Shown in pieces: positions 26,851 to 37,072 of a stretch of 64,000 nt of DNA. A program made the position numbers and the translations under genes. The first letter of the stretch is position 1, and every line of letters begins with the position of its first letter. Source of the stretch: Pyropia haitanensis (lineage: Eukaryota > Rhodophyta > Bangiophyceae > Bangiales > Bangiaceae); contig SDUX01000015.1 of assembly GCA_008729055.1 (NCBI GenBank), forward strand, positions 1 through 64,000, given 5' to 3'. The notes beneath the pieces are model-generated. The model was not told the DNA's origin, searched no databases, and saw only the letters and a program-made list of their open reading frames with translations.

Positions 26851-27867
26851 CTAGAGAGGCAACACTCCCAAAGCGTTCGCCAGCACAGGCGCAAACAGCA
26901 CAACGTTGGGCAGCGTCAACCCGGATGTCAACCACTGTGCAAATGACCGTGAAGACACACCGTCTAGGGAGTCGCCCCAGTCGAGGATATTCCTTGGGGG
27001 AAGGCGTACGCAGCGCCTCACCGCGTCGTCTGCCCCCGGCGCGTCGTCAGGCCACGTCCAAGCAGTGTGGCAGCGCTGCTGAAGGGCGACAGAAAAGAGC
27101 GGCCGCTGCATCGTCATGCCCGTACGGGCACGTGCCATTTGCAGCATTGCCACACGAATGGTAAACGCCCATGGGCACTTGAGGTTGCCGCGTTGTCCTC
27201 GAGCGTGCAGACCAAAAACCCCAACAGATGGGATGACCACGCTTGGTGGCAGCCCACACCCCGTACACGTACCTTCGGGCTCGCCTTGCTCTGGGTACAC
27301 AGGAATCCACGGGGGGGACACATTCCTGCACTCGGCACTAGGCGTTGAGCACACGTTGTCCAATGGACGCTCCGCCGAAGCCGCCGACACGTACCGAGAC
27401 GTCCGCAAGCACGAACAGCAAATATTCTTGAAACAGGCGGCCGGCGTATGCCGCCTTGCAGGAACCGACGCGACACGGAAGGCGCAGCACGCTGGGCAAG
27501 GCCGTACGCTATCCGCCTGGCGGCTATTCAAGATCGCATTAGCGGCTCGCCGGCCAAACTCCAACGCTTGAACCGTAGCGTCCCGTACTTGCACATTGGC
27601 AACATGCAGAGTGCCCGGGGTGCCCGGGCACGCAGCCGCCAAAGGCGGCCGGGTCGCCGAGGAGGCCGGCGCGCCACCAAGACTAACCGTCCGCCCGTCT
27701 CTGCAGCGGGCACCAACGCCGTCGACGGGGGTTCGATCGACGACAAGGCGACGCTGCACAAGGTGAGACTGGACGAGAGCGCTGTGCTCCAGCCCAGCCG
27801 TCGTTCCGCCTGCCGACGTGGCTCGCACACTGCTTTGCGCCAGATTCACAGCCTGCAGTCGGCCGCC

Positions 27868-27870
27868 CTA
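27868..27870 (-). other. In-frame TAG between helicase domain and Cys-rich tail
   Basis: The stop lies in a low-complexity linker (…APAPV, stop, GGRLQAVNLAQ…). The frame stays open for 338 more codons that encode a Cys-rich tail. A 21-nt GT…AG stretch (gtgtagggcggccgactgcag) covers the stop and is a multiple of three. A micro-intron is thus formally possible, but 21 nt would be exceptional outside organisms with miniature introns. Confidence 0.7.
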
Positions 27871-29301
27871 CACGGGCGCAGGTGCCTCTGCACGCGCTGT
27901 CGTCGCCGACCATGAGGCAGGCCCGATCCGCTGACGCACTTGGCGGGAAGGCGTTTGAAACTGTCCCGAGTATGCTAGCCTCCGCCTCTCTGGGGTTGGG
28001 GCTGCCTCTTGCGAGCGCCACGGGCTGGAGCTCCGCAGACGTCCTGCAGCGTCGGCGCCTGCGAGAGGAAGAGATGGAATGACAGGCGACGGGGGAACCG
28101 CCCGAAAGGCCGCAGCTCCCAGTGGAGACGCGTGCGAGTTTCGGGAGCCTTGTCCGACAATGGACATCGCGGCGGTGGCCAGACCAGCCAGAGGCCTGTT
28201 GCTCGCGTGTGTACACACGTCACAGAGCGCAAAGCCGCCTTGAATGCACGACACGGCGTCCGCTGCTTCCACTCCGTCCATCACCTCGTCGAGGTACGCG
28301 CGGCGGCATGGCAGCGGCCCGCTGTCCACCTCTAGGGCCGCCCAGCGGTCAAAGTCACCCAGCTGATCCAGCCCAATGACGGCCTCTCGGGCGTCGTGTT
28401 GGTGCGGCATGTCCGAGTACCCGTCGGGGTTCCACACAACAGCCGTGCCCCCTTCGCGAAGGCTCCGCGAGAGACGCCCAGACGCTTGCACCAGCGTCAT
28501 GAGGTTTCGGGCGCCAAGGAAGAAGCCCCAACTCATGTTGGCAAAGTCCGTGCCGGTTGAAATACCAGGGGAGCCCACAACGACAATGACGCCGACCCCG
28601 CCCCGCTTGCGCTGAAGCTCGGCCGCAATCCACGGCGGTGAGCCGCTGCCTGCCGCCTCGCCAGCCCCCAGGGAGCCGGCCTCTGCCCGGCGATTATCTC
28701 TGCCACCAGTGCAGGTCGATACGGACGTCGTGGCTTGGACAACGTGGACAGTAGAAATGTCGCCATTGACAATCTCCGGACGTGCACGCGCTTGCCGTGG
28801 AAGCGACTCGCGGGCTCCACGTGCTGTCCGTGCCGCGCCTGAGCCGACGTCCTCCTCCGCCGCCATGGGTGCCTCGCCCCTTGATCCAGGCGCGCCGCCA
28901 ACCACCAACTGGGCGCCGTCCACTCGGGAATGGAAGCGCAGCACGTCGACGTCCGGCATCTCGGGACCATCGGCCATCGCGAGTGCAATGGCGAGCGCGT
29001 CCGAGATGCCCTCCAAATGCAGGACGGTCTCGAGAAATACGCCCACGACGGCACACCGGCTGTGCAGGTCCCCGCTGGGCGCACGCATGGTGCTTATCTG
29101 CTCGAGGACGCGGTCTGCGACAGCCATGTGGAGGGGCGACACCTCGTAGGGTGTCGAAGACGTCCCCCCACCCCGCTTGGTAAACGGCACCGGAGACGGC
29201 TCGACACAGTAGCGCAGGTTGGCCCGCCGCGTTGACGGTGGTCGTAGAATGGCCACGGGGCGGGAGGGAGTCCAACCCGTTGCGGCCAGCAGCGGCTGTA
29301 C

Positions 29302-29304
29302 TCA
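29302..29304 (-). other. In-frame TGA inside the helicase domain
   Basis: The stop directly follows the motif III segment LLTATAPVR. The same frame then reads on to RRANLRY, matching the RPN(I/L)RY block of RecQ proteins at normal spacing. The context CGG TGA GTA could arise from CGA by a C-to-T change at a CpG. The overlapping GTGAGT resembles a splice donor. However, the only AG before the conserved RRANLRY block lies 10 nt from that donor, and splicing there would not keep the frame. Confidence 0.8.
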
Positions 29305-32300
29305 CCGCACAGGGGCGGTGGCAGTCAAGAGAATAAGCGGACACGGCAAGCTCGCCAGCACGTCCTTGACAAACACCAATGGGTGCCGAAACGAGCCCCA
29401 CAGACCCAAAAGGTGCACCTCATCAATGACCACTCGTCCCAGCCGACCTTGCGCGTCGAGGCCGCGGATGAGAGCCACAAACTGAGCTCGGTTACGAACA
29501 ATGACGGTGGCATCCACCACCACCACCGCCACGTCAGGCGCCAGGCGCTGCGCCCACGACCCAGCGCGGACGGGCATGCGGGCGGCAGCATCGAGGATGG
29601 TGGCACTGACCGCCCGCGTAGTTGTCAGCACAATGGTCACGGTGGGACACCACAGGGAAGCTCGTCGAGAAAAGTCGGCTGCGGCTGCCGCCCCGCGACT
29701 ACCCATCGGGGAGGCGAGGCCAGCACCAGCACCAGCGGCTGCGCAGCCGCCGCAGCCAGAGCCTCCTCCGTTGACCTGCGCCACAGCCGCCCCTACCGAC
29801 CGCCGGTGCTGCTCGTGCTGATGCAGCTCGTACTGCTGCTGCTTGGCGGCGTCGTGCTGGTGCTCGGCTTGTGCAGCAGCGTTTGATGCCGCCGCGGCCT
29901 CAATGTATGCGACGAGCAGAAAGGTGGCACTCTTGCCGCCCCCCGTCGGAAGAACTGTCAGCTGCGTCACAGCGTCACGGGCGCAAAACGTACGAACTGT
30001 CGCTAGGCGCTGCGTGGGAGACTTGAAGCCGCCAGGCCCGTATACCAGCCGGGCTGCCGCATCCACAGCCGCCTCTGCTGCAGAAGGGGACATGCGGGAT
30101 GCGCGGCAGCCCAACGTAGGGGCTGCAGCCACCACGGAGGCAGAGGCTACTGCCAGTGTGGCGGCGCTCGATGCCGCCCCGCCAACTCCACCTGCTGTGC
30201 CCATGCATGCGTCTCCAAGGGGTGTGGGGACGTGGCCATCGGCAGCGGCGGCTGCGCCGGCGAGGGGGTGTCGGACGGGGCGGCCAAATGGTGGGGGCGA
30301 TGGCCTGAACACCGGCGGCCGTCCAGAATCCCTCGACGGATGGAGCGGGTGCCGCAGACCGTCCACATGATGGCGCGACTCGACGTCCATAGAGGTGTGC
30401 CACCACGAGCTGGCTCGACAAACCCAAAAAACGCTTGCCGCCGTCAGCTCATTGACCGCCAGGTCCTCGAGGCCAGCATACCGCTGCGTGGCGGTTGTGG
30501 ATGTGTGGCCAGCCTGGGCGTCGAGCACTCTCCCAATGTCGGCTACAACGCCATCTGTGCCGCCTCCGGGCCCGTCAGCGCCAATGTCGTGGCTCAGGAT
30601 GTCGTAGCCAGTTGCCATCTTGGTGATGCCTGCGAGGAACTGTCGCAAGATACGGACGCCCACATACGACCCCGACTGCTCCCGGAGGCCGTCCAGCAAG
30701 CCCGACTCTAGTGCCTTGTTCAGCACATAGGGGGACAGCTGCACACCACGGGCGTCGCGAAAGAGGAGAGCCCGGTCCACCTCCTCCGCGTGCCCGGCGA
30801 GCGTACTCACGCCGCTGGCGGTGACAGCGGCTGCGCCGCCAACCCCACCGACGCTGTCGCCGTTGTGGGAGACTCGGGTGGCGCGAGACACATAGGCTTG
30901 CAGCGGGTCCAGGAACACGAGCACCAGCAAAATGAGGGAGGACGTCTTGGCGTCCATCCACCGAAGAACGGGGCGGCCCCTGCCCTCCCCGCGGGACTGC
31001 CCCTTGCTGTACGTCAGCACCGTAAGAACGCTCCCGGCGTGGACAAACAGGCTTCGACGGGCACGCGCGGAAGAGGCAACCACCTTAAGCGCCGCGTCCT
31101 CGGTTTGGCGGCCCGGCGAGCCGCCTGCAACGTGCATGGCAGCCCACAATAGGGCGCGCAGCCGCTCGGCCTTTGCTTCCCAGCGCGCAATGGCGCCGCG
31201 CGCCACCTCTGCGGGCAGCGGCGCGGTGGCGCTAGCGCTGGCTGCAGGGCCCTGCACGGGGCGCACTGGGCAGGCAGCCGACTCGAGGGCGCCAGATGCC
31301 ACAAAGTGCGACAGCCGCCGCCGTACCAGCTGCCGGTTTTGGGGGAGCTGAAGAAAGCCTACCCCCGGCGCGTGCGCCGATGGGCGGTCCACCAGGCGGA
31401 TGGCGTCGGCCCAAAAGCCACTCCCCGCGGGGTCGTACCCGCCAGACAGCTCCCGGAAGAGGGAAAAAATGACGGCGTGGAGGCTCTCTAGGCGGCGGCC
31501 GAGCTCTCGGGTGCTCATGTGGAGCTGCGCTCCCAACAGGGTGCCGCACACGGGGCGCTCCTGAGCCGGTGACCCCGCCGCGACAGGCGGCGCATGCGAC
31601 GCGTCGTCACAAGGGAGAAAGACGGGTGCGATTATCTCGCTCCGCCCAATGGCCTCGGCCATGCTCGACAGGTGGACGACGTAGGCGGCGGCCGTGACAC
31701 GGGAGGGGTCAGACTTGCGCGCAATCGCGGCAAACGATGTGTCCGACGACGCCTCGCTATGTGCCATGTAGTAGAGGGTGTTGGTGATCTTGATGGAAAA
31801 GAGCAGTGCAGCAGTCAGCCGCTGCGCGTTGCTGGCGTCGGCGTACCGGGCGGGGTCGGTGCGGCTGAGACCGAGGGAGCCGTACACCACCGCAACAAAG
31901 GGCATCACCGGCTCAACGTCCGACTGGCCTTTGCAGGCTGGGTCACCCCGTCGGGCGCGGGGGTCGTACTCCTCGTGAAAGAGGGCGAGCAAGAAGGCCT
32001 GGAAGAGAGGCCCCGTGTCGGAAGCGGGGGAGGCCAGAGCGCCACCCAGCAAAAGCTCTTGACCACCTTGACCTGCATCACCGCCGCACGCGGATGCCAC
32101 CTCTTGAGCGTCAAGCGCCAAGGTGAGAGCGTCTGCGGCCGAGACGGATGCGGCCGATAAGGTAGGGACGCGGCGGTCGTCTGCGACAATGTCTGCGGCG
32201 CAGCGGTGGCCGAGGCGCACAATGTCCATGACCACCAAGAGCAGGATGGACGTGTCCCGCACGTACCGTTGAACAGTGTCGGGCCGGAGGTTGACGTTGA

Positions 32301-34005
32301 AGGCGCGGCCGCTCTCGTCCCCGGCCGACGACAGACGCATTTTGCGCGAGAGCACCGAGGCGCTGCGGCTACGAAGAAATGCAATGGCAGCGTCCGTCTC
32401 CCGCTGGATGCCGGCGCGGAGCGTCACGTACACGGGGCGGTCGCAATGTTGACGACCCTCTGGGCCGTGCACGTCGAGCAGCGAAAAGTGGTCGGCCACG
32501 GCAGCGGCGGTCCAGCCAAGGTCCTTGAGAGAAACTTCGTACCGCTCCATGTGGAGGAGGCCGCCCGCCTGGGTGTCATTGGAAGCCTCGGATGAGGGCA
32601 GCCGTTCCAGGGGGGAGTGGAACGTCGACGACGCGCCAAGAAAAGCATCCAAAGACACAGGCGGGTTGACTTGAGGAGGCCGCACCTGCGGTGCGTCGGC
32701 CACTCCAGTGGCGGCAGCGGCAGCGGCGGCGGCGTCGGCGGCGGCGGAGGCGGCGGCGTCGGGGGCTGCGTCGGAAGCAGAGGGCACGGGAGCGCCAATG
32801 GCGGTGGGGAGCTGAGCGCCGGCCACGTCTCTGACATCCACCGCAGCGGCGGCCACTTGCGATGGCAAGCCGCATGAGACAGGGAAAAAGCACGTCTTGT
32901 TGCCCCGCTTGAGCGTCTGACCAGACACAATGTAAAAGCACGTGTTGGGGCACGCGTCCGTAGCGTCGGTCGCCAGAGTAGGCGACGCGGACGACGGCCG
33001 CAGCGCTCCCGACGCCCGACGCGTTACCGCCTTGTGCACGCCCTGTGCACTCGGCGCCATTGACCGGCAGGTGTAGCACGCGTGGAGACCGGTGGCAATC
33101 GAAAGGGCAGGGACGGCTGGTACGTGTGCAGCGGCGGGGCCCGCGGGCCAGGCACGGGGAGAGTACCGCTCCCTGAGCCCAACTTGGTCGCCTGTGGGCT
33201 TGACAGCCAGCGCTGCACGCGCGGCAGCAGCGCCCACCGTTGGGACACTGGCCAGGCGAGCGGCCACGCCACTGTCCTCAGGGGCGGTCACTTGGGCGTC
33301 GTCGCGGCCCATCTTTTCCAGGGCTGCCTTGTGCGGCCCAGCGCGAACATGGTGACCAAACAAGACGGCGTCGAAAAAGGTCGTGTCACACGGCACGCAC
33401 ACGACGCCCACGGCATGAGACCAAATGTAAAAGACGTTGTCCGTGTCCGCGTGGTTGACGTCGGCGTCGTCAGCAGTGGACGCCGGGACGCAAGTAAAGC
33501 CACCCTCCTCAGCGTCATGCGCTGGGACGTCGGCCGCTGTGGCAGCGGCAGGGGCGTCGGCGACAGTCGCAGCGGCGAGCGGCGCGGCGCCAGGGCCGCA
33601 ACCAGGAAGAGGGACAGACGCAGCAGAAGCAGGGGCAGGGACGACCGCACTCGCAGCGTCGGCGGCCAGCACAGGGCCAGTAGCGGGGACAGGGGCGGCC
33701 GCCGTGGCCGGGACACCGTCGGCGGTCGGCGCGGGGACAGGGACGGGGTCGGTGCGGACGATGACGGCCGCAGCGGAAGCGTGCGCAGGGACAGGGGCCG
33801 GAGCGCCGGCAGAGGAGGCAGCCAGAGGCCGGCCAGAGGATAGGGCGCCAGCCTCTGCTGAAGCAGACACAGCGACAGGCGAGACAGCATTGGAAGCAGA
33901 GCTCAGGACAGCAGCAGAGGGGGTGGCAGCCGCAAGGGGAGCCAATGCGGCGCCAGACGCGCTCCCTGCCTTGGGGTCGGTAGAGATGGGGGCTACGGGA
34001 GACAT

Positions 34006-34700
34006 GGTGGCGTGGGCGAGATGCTCGACGGCGGAGGCGACCGTGCAAGAGAAGTGTCGTAAAGGCCACTGCAGGGGAGGGTGCTGCACAAGGAGAGGAA
34101 CACACACAGGGCGATAGGCACACGAGGGGAGTGGTCGTGGGCTGAGAGGTAGACGCGCGAGGGACTAGACTGTGGGGGGGCGCATCACAACGGTTTGTTT
34201 CTGGGCGCGAACCGGGCCGTCGTGTAACGGTCACCGGCGTTCGGGGAATGACGTGTAGGGGGCCACAGGGAGGCCTCCGTTTTTTGGCCCGAAACGGTGC
34301 CGGTACGGAGCGTTTCACAGCAGTTGACAGTGCGTGCGGTCCGCAGTGTACTCTGCCAGTGCGTTGGACCGGGGGACGCCGGGGAGTAGCCCTTGGGGCA
34401 GCGCTCGCCCTGCCCAGAAAATTTCCACGCCAGAGGCGAGTAGATCACATGGCTCTTCTCGATCTCGTGAGCGCCCAAGAGGGTCTCTTTTTTGGAGGGT
34501 GGATACGGGGCCCCGCACGGAAGGCGTTCACTCTTTCGGAGGACGAACGCCTCCGGGCAGCCAATCACATGGCGGTATTCGCAGCGTTCATCGATGAAAA
34601 GGATGAACGCGGCGGGCGTTCATCGTTGAAAAGGATAAACAGGGGTCGGAGGAAGGGCTACTTATTGCGCTGTAAGCAAGCCTTGCGGAGTGGGACGCTG
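34006..34700. other. Upstream region of the helicase gene
   Basis: About 700 bp between the helicase start codon and the G-rich repeats. It presumably holds the helicase promoter and 5' leader on the minus strand. I see no TATA-like box close to the start. The only structured element I can point to is the pair of 25-bp direct repeats at 34584-34640. Confidence 0.45.
34584..34640. repeat. Two 25-bp direct repeats upstream of the helicase gene
   Basis: Copies at 34584-34608 and 34616-34640 read gcgttcatcg(a/t)tgaaaaggat(g/a)aac, with two mismatches and 7 bp between. The first contains the self-complementary core ttcatcgatgaa. They lie about 580 bp upstream of the helicase start codon and could be regulatory sites. 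Confidence 0.75.
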
Positions 34701-34899
34701 TCGAGGTGGGCGGGGGAGGTGCAAGGGGTGGGTGCGAGATGTTACAGTGTGATAAAGCGTGGGGCCGCGAGGGGGCCGCGTGCCGGGGGGAGTCTGGCTG
34801 TGGGGGATGTGCAGGACTGGGCGGCGAGCAGGGGGTGAGGGATCATGGGAATGAGTATGTGATGAGGCGTGGGGAATCAGGAAAAAGACGGTCGGACTG

Positions 34900-36060
34900 C
34901 GGATCGGAGGTAGGGGAGGGTGGGGAGGGAGCGAGGGGGGGGAGGGGGGGGTTCTTCATCTTTCGATGGGTGTGTAGGGCGAGCAGGTAAAAGGGAGGTG
35001 GGGGGGACAATATGGTGGGATGAGGAAGCGGTCTGCGATGGTTGGGGAGGAGGGAGTCCGTGAAAGCGGAAGAAAAGGTAGTGGTAGACAACGAGGGGGG
35101 TGAGGGGCGTAGAGGAACAGTGCCGGGAGGCGCGTTCAGAGGCCCCAGGCGCGGGCAACAAAAAATAGAAGGGGGGTATCTATAGAGAACCGCGACCAAG
35201 AGAAGATGGCCCTGAGAGCGGACACGGTGGGGGAGGACCTATTCTTTTCACTCGGGGGAGGTGGGGAGAATGGTTGGCGGGACGCAGGAAGCGGTGGGGG
35301 AAGGGGAGGACGGGAGCTGCGTGGGTGGGGCACAAGCGAGGCGGTGGGGGTGAGGCGGGGAAATGAAAAAGAGGGGCAGGGGCGGGCAGCGGGGGAGAGT
35401 AGGACGTGTGCGACCGCGGGGAGTGGTGGGGATGGGGGAGAGAGAGCGAAAAATAGAGGGGGGCGCTGGAGGGGGGCGACCCGGACAAAGAGCAACTATG
35501 TGTAGAGGTGGGGGCGGAGGGGAGGAAGCGGGGGTGGGCCCTGTGCCGGGCGTTGGTGACGGCGAGGAAGGGTAGACCGGGGGGACGGGTGGAGGACCGC
35601 GGGGCGGGGGGAGGCGGCGAGGGCGTAAAAGGACAATGTGCAAGCACTGGGTCGGTCGGCGTGAGCGGGGGGCAGTCCGCCGGGACGGGGGGAGATGGAG
35701 GGACCGGGGTGACATAGGGGAAGCTTGGGGACAGAGAGGGAACGGAGTGGGGGAACAAGGGGGGGCGGCGGGGCGGCGCGACCCGGGAAAAGAGCGACTG
35801 TGTGCAGAGGTGGCGGAGGAAGGGGGGGGGGGGGGGACTGTTTGAGTCGGGTGCTGGTATTGGGGAGGACAGGGGGCCGGGGGGACGGGAGGGGAGCACG
35901 GGGGGGAAGGTGGGGGGCGTCAGGGGCGTAAAATGACTCTGTGCGCACACGACGTCGGCCGGGGTCAGTGGGGGTGACCTCGGGGACGGGGGGGGATGGG
36001 GGGATGGGGGGGACATGGGGGGAGCTGTGGGACTCCAGCGGACGCGGGGGGGGACCCCGG
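34900..36060. repeat. G-rich strand-asymmetric tract with degenerate ~300-bp repeats
   Basis: The plus strand is strongly G- and purine-rich. Landmarks recur at about 300 bp: gcgacccgg(a/g)… at 35476 and 35778 with a weaker match at 35192; ggcgtaaaa followed by an (a)atg(t)… segment at 35622 and 35925; aaaaatagaa/g near 35160 and 35450. A run of 15 G occupies 35822-35836. Open frames exist on both strands only because the composition lacks stop codons. They give G/R/E or P/S strings with no domain, so I call no gene. Confidence 0.7.
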
Positions 36061-37005
36061 GAGGGCCGCGATCGTCACGTTTGCCCCAAGCTAAAATCGA
36101 CGGCCAGTTGCGTTACGCCAGCGATGCACCAAAAACGCCCAACGACACCAGTCTTTGATGGACATTGATGGGGAGGCGATTTCGCCCCTGCGTTGGGCCC
36201 TCTTGCACCGCCCGTGCCACCCTGCCATGTCACGAACTCGCGACCGTGTCAGAGCTGTGGGCCAATCAACAGTCTATGTTCCGCAGTCCTTCTCCTGGGT
36301 GACGAATTGGAATTCGATGCAACACCCGGCGGAGTAACTGGTCCTGCCCGAGATCAATGGGGGCGGCTGCTGGTCCTGGATCGCTGTCACTGCCGCGGTA
36401 CGGCTGCCTGCCGTGGAGCGGGGTCTATCTCGCTCCCCGTCCGTGCAGCGGTCGTCGGCTCTGCCGCAGGCGCCGCCCTCTCAACTGCCGCCATCTGCGT
36501 CATCCGTGCTGCTCTTTGCGTGTACGCAGCGCCAGGGTCGGCAGCTGCACGAGGGTTGAGGGCATTCGCGCCTGGACCACGGCTGGGTACCCGGCCGTCG
36601 CCCGTCGCTTTTGTGCGGCACGCTTGAGCAGTGGTCGCTGCTATGGGGAGAGGGACGATGGCCTGGACAGCACGGGGGGCGGAGGACGTCACGATCTGCT
36701 GTATCAGTACTACTGTCGTGCCTTGGACGGACCACTTGGGGGGGGGGAAAAGAGGAGGGCGTGCTGTGGTTGGAGCACACGACGGCTGCTACATGTGTTG
36801 CAGTGCAGGGCTGTACGCCCTGGAAGAACGATGCTTGGTGTTGAAACGGTGGCTCCGTGCACATCAATGAGATGGAACTACACGCGTACATGAGCAACTC
36901 TCAGAAGAATACAAAACCAACGCTACCCTCTAGGTGGCACAGAAAACTAACAATGCCCCTCCAAACAATGCGTCAAGAGAAGCACACAGTGCATAAAAAA
37001 GCTGA
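36061..37005. other. Intergenic sequence 3' of the 788-residue gene
   Basis: Mixed composition, less GC-rich toward 36,890-37,005. Short open frames occur on both strands but show no recognisable domain or consistent start context. It contains the 17-mer atcgtcacgtttgcccc at 36071-36087, which recurs inverted at 46613-46629. Confidence 0.4.
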
Positions 37006-37025
37006 CGCTCACCGTACAGTGAGCG
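37006..37025 (-). terminator. 3' stem-loop followed by a T run
   Basis: On the minus strand cgctcac and gtgagcg form a perfect 7-bp stem around a 6-nt loop, 48 nt beyond the stop codon of the 788-residue gene. Ten bases further the transcript would read tttttt. In a bacterium this would be called an intrinsic terminator. Here it is only a plausible 3'-end structure. Confidence 0.35.
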
Positions 37026-37072
37026 CGTTACCGACACCGATGCCACCCTCGCAGCGCAGTGACGCGCATCCA

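Larger units (their letters stand above)
26851..34005 (-). pseudogene. Tyrosine-recombinase/RecQ-like helicase fusion (telomere-linked helicase type), interrupted by two stop codons
   Basis: One minus-strand frame of 2,384 codons. I start it at 34005 because the ATG there has a gccaccATG context; an upstream in-frame ATG at 34107 has a weak one. Numbering from 34005: Ala/Pro-rich leader; Cys/His finger C203-x2-C206-x12-H219-x5-H225; tyrosine-recombinase-like region about 480-1180 ending in an LRQFLAG box (R1121) and AGHTSTTATQRY (H1167, Y1176, the classic nine-residue spacing); DExH helicase with LPTGGGKS (K1358), IDEVH (D1528), LLTATAP and QASGRLSR (Q1840); Cys-rich tail about 2165-2250. The frame is cut by TGA at 29302-29304 (codon 1568) and TAG at 27868-27870 (codon 2046), yet conserved sequence resumes in the same frame after each. 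RecQ-like proteins of this build are known as telomere-linked helicases in fungi. I call it a recent pseudogene; readthrough, unusual splicing or consensus error are alternatives. Confidence 0.75.

Noticed and set aside
29200..29305. Intron at the GTGAGT after helicase motif III
   Set aside because: The only AG before the conserved RRANLRY block is 10 nt downstream, and the next AGs would both shift the frame and remove that block.
26851..34005. Alternative genetic code with TGA/TAG as sense codons
   Set aside because: The other supported genes end at TGA or TAG and contain no internal stops once introns are removed.
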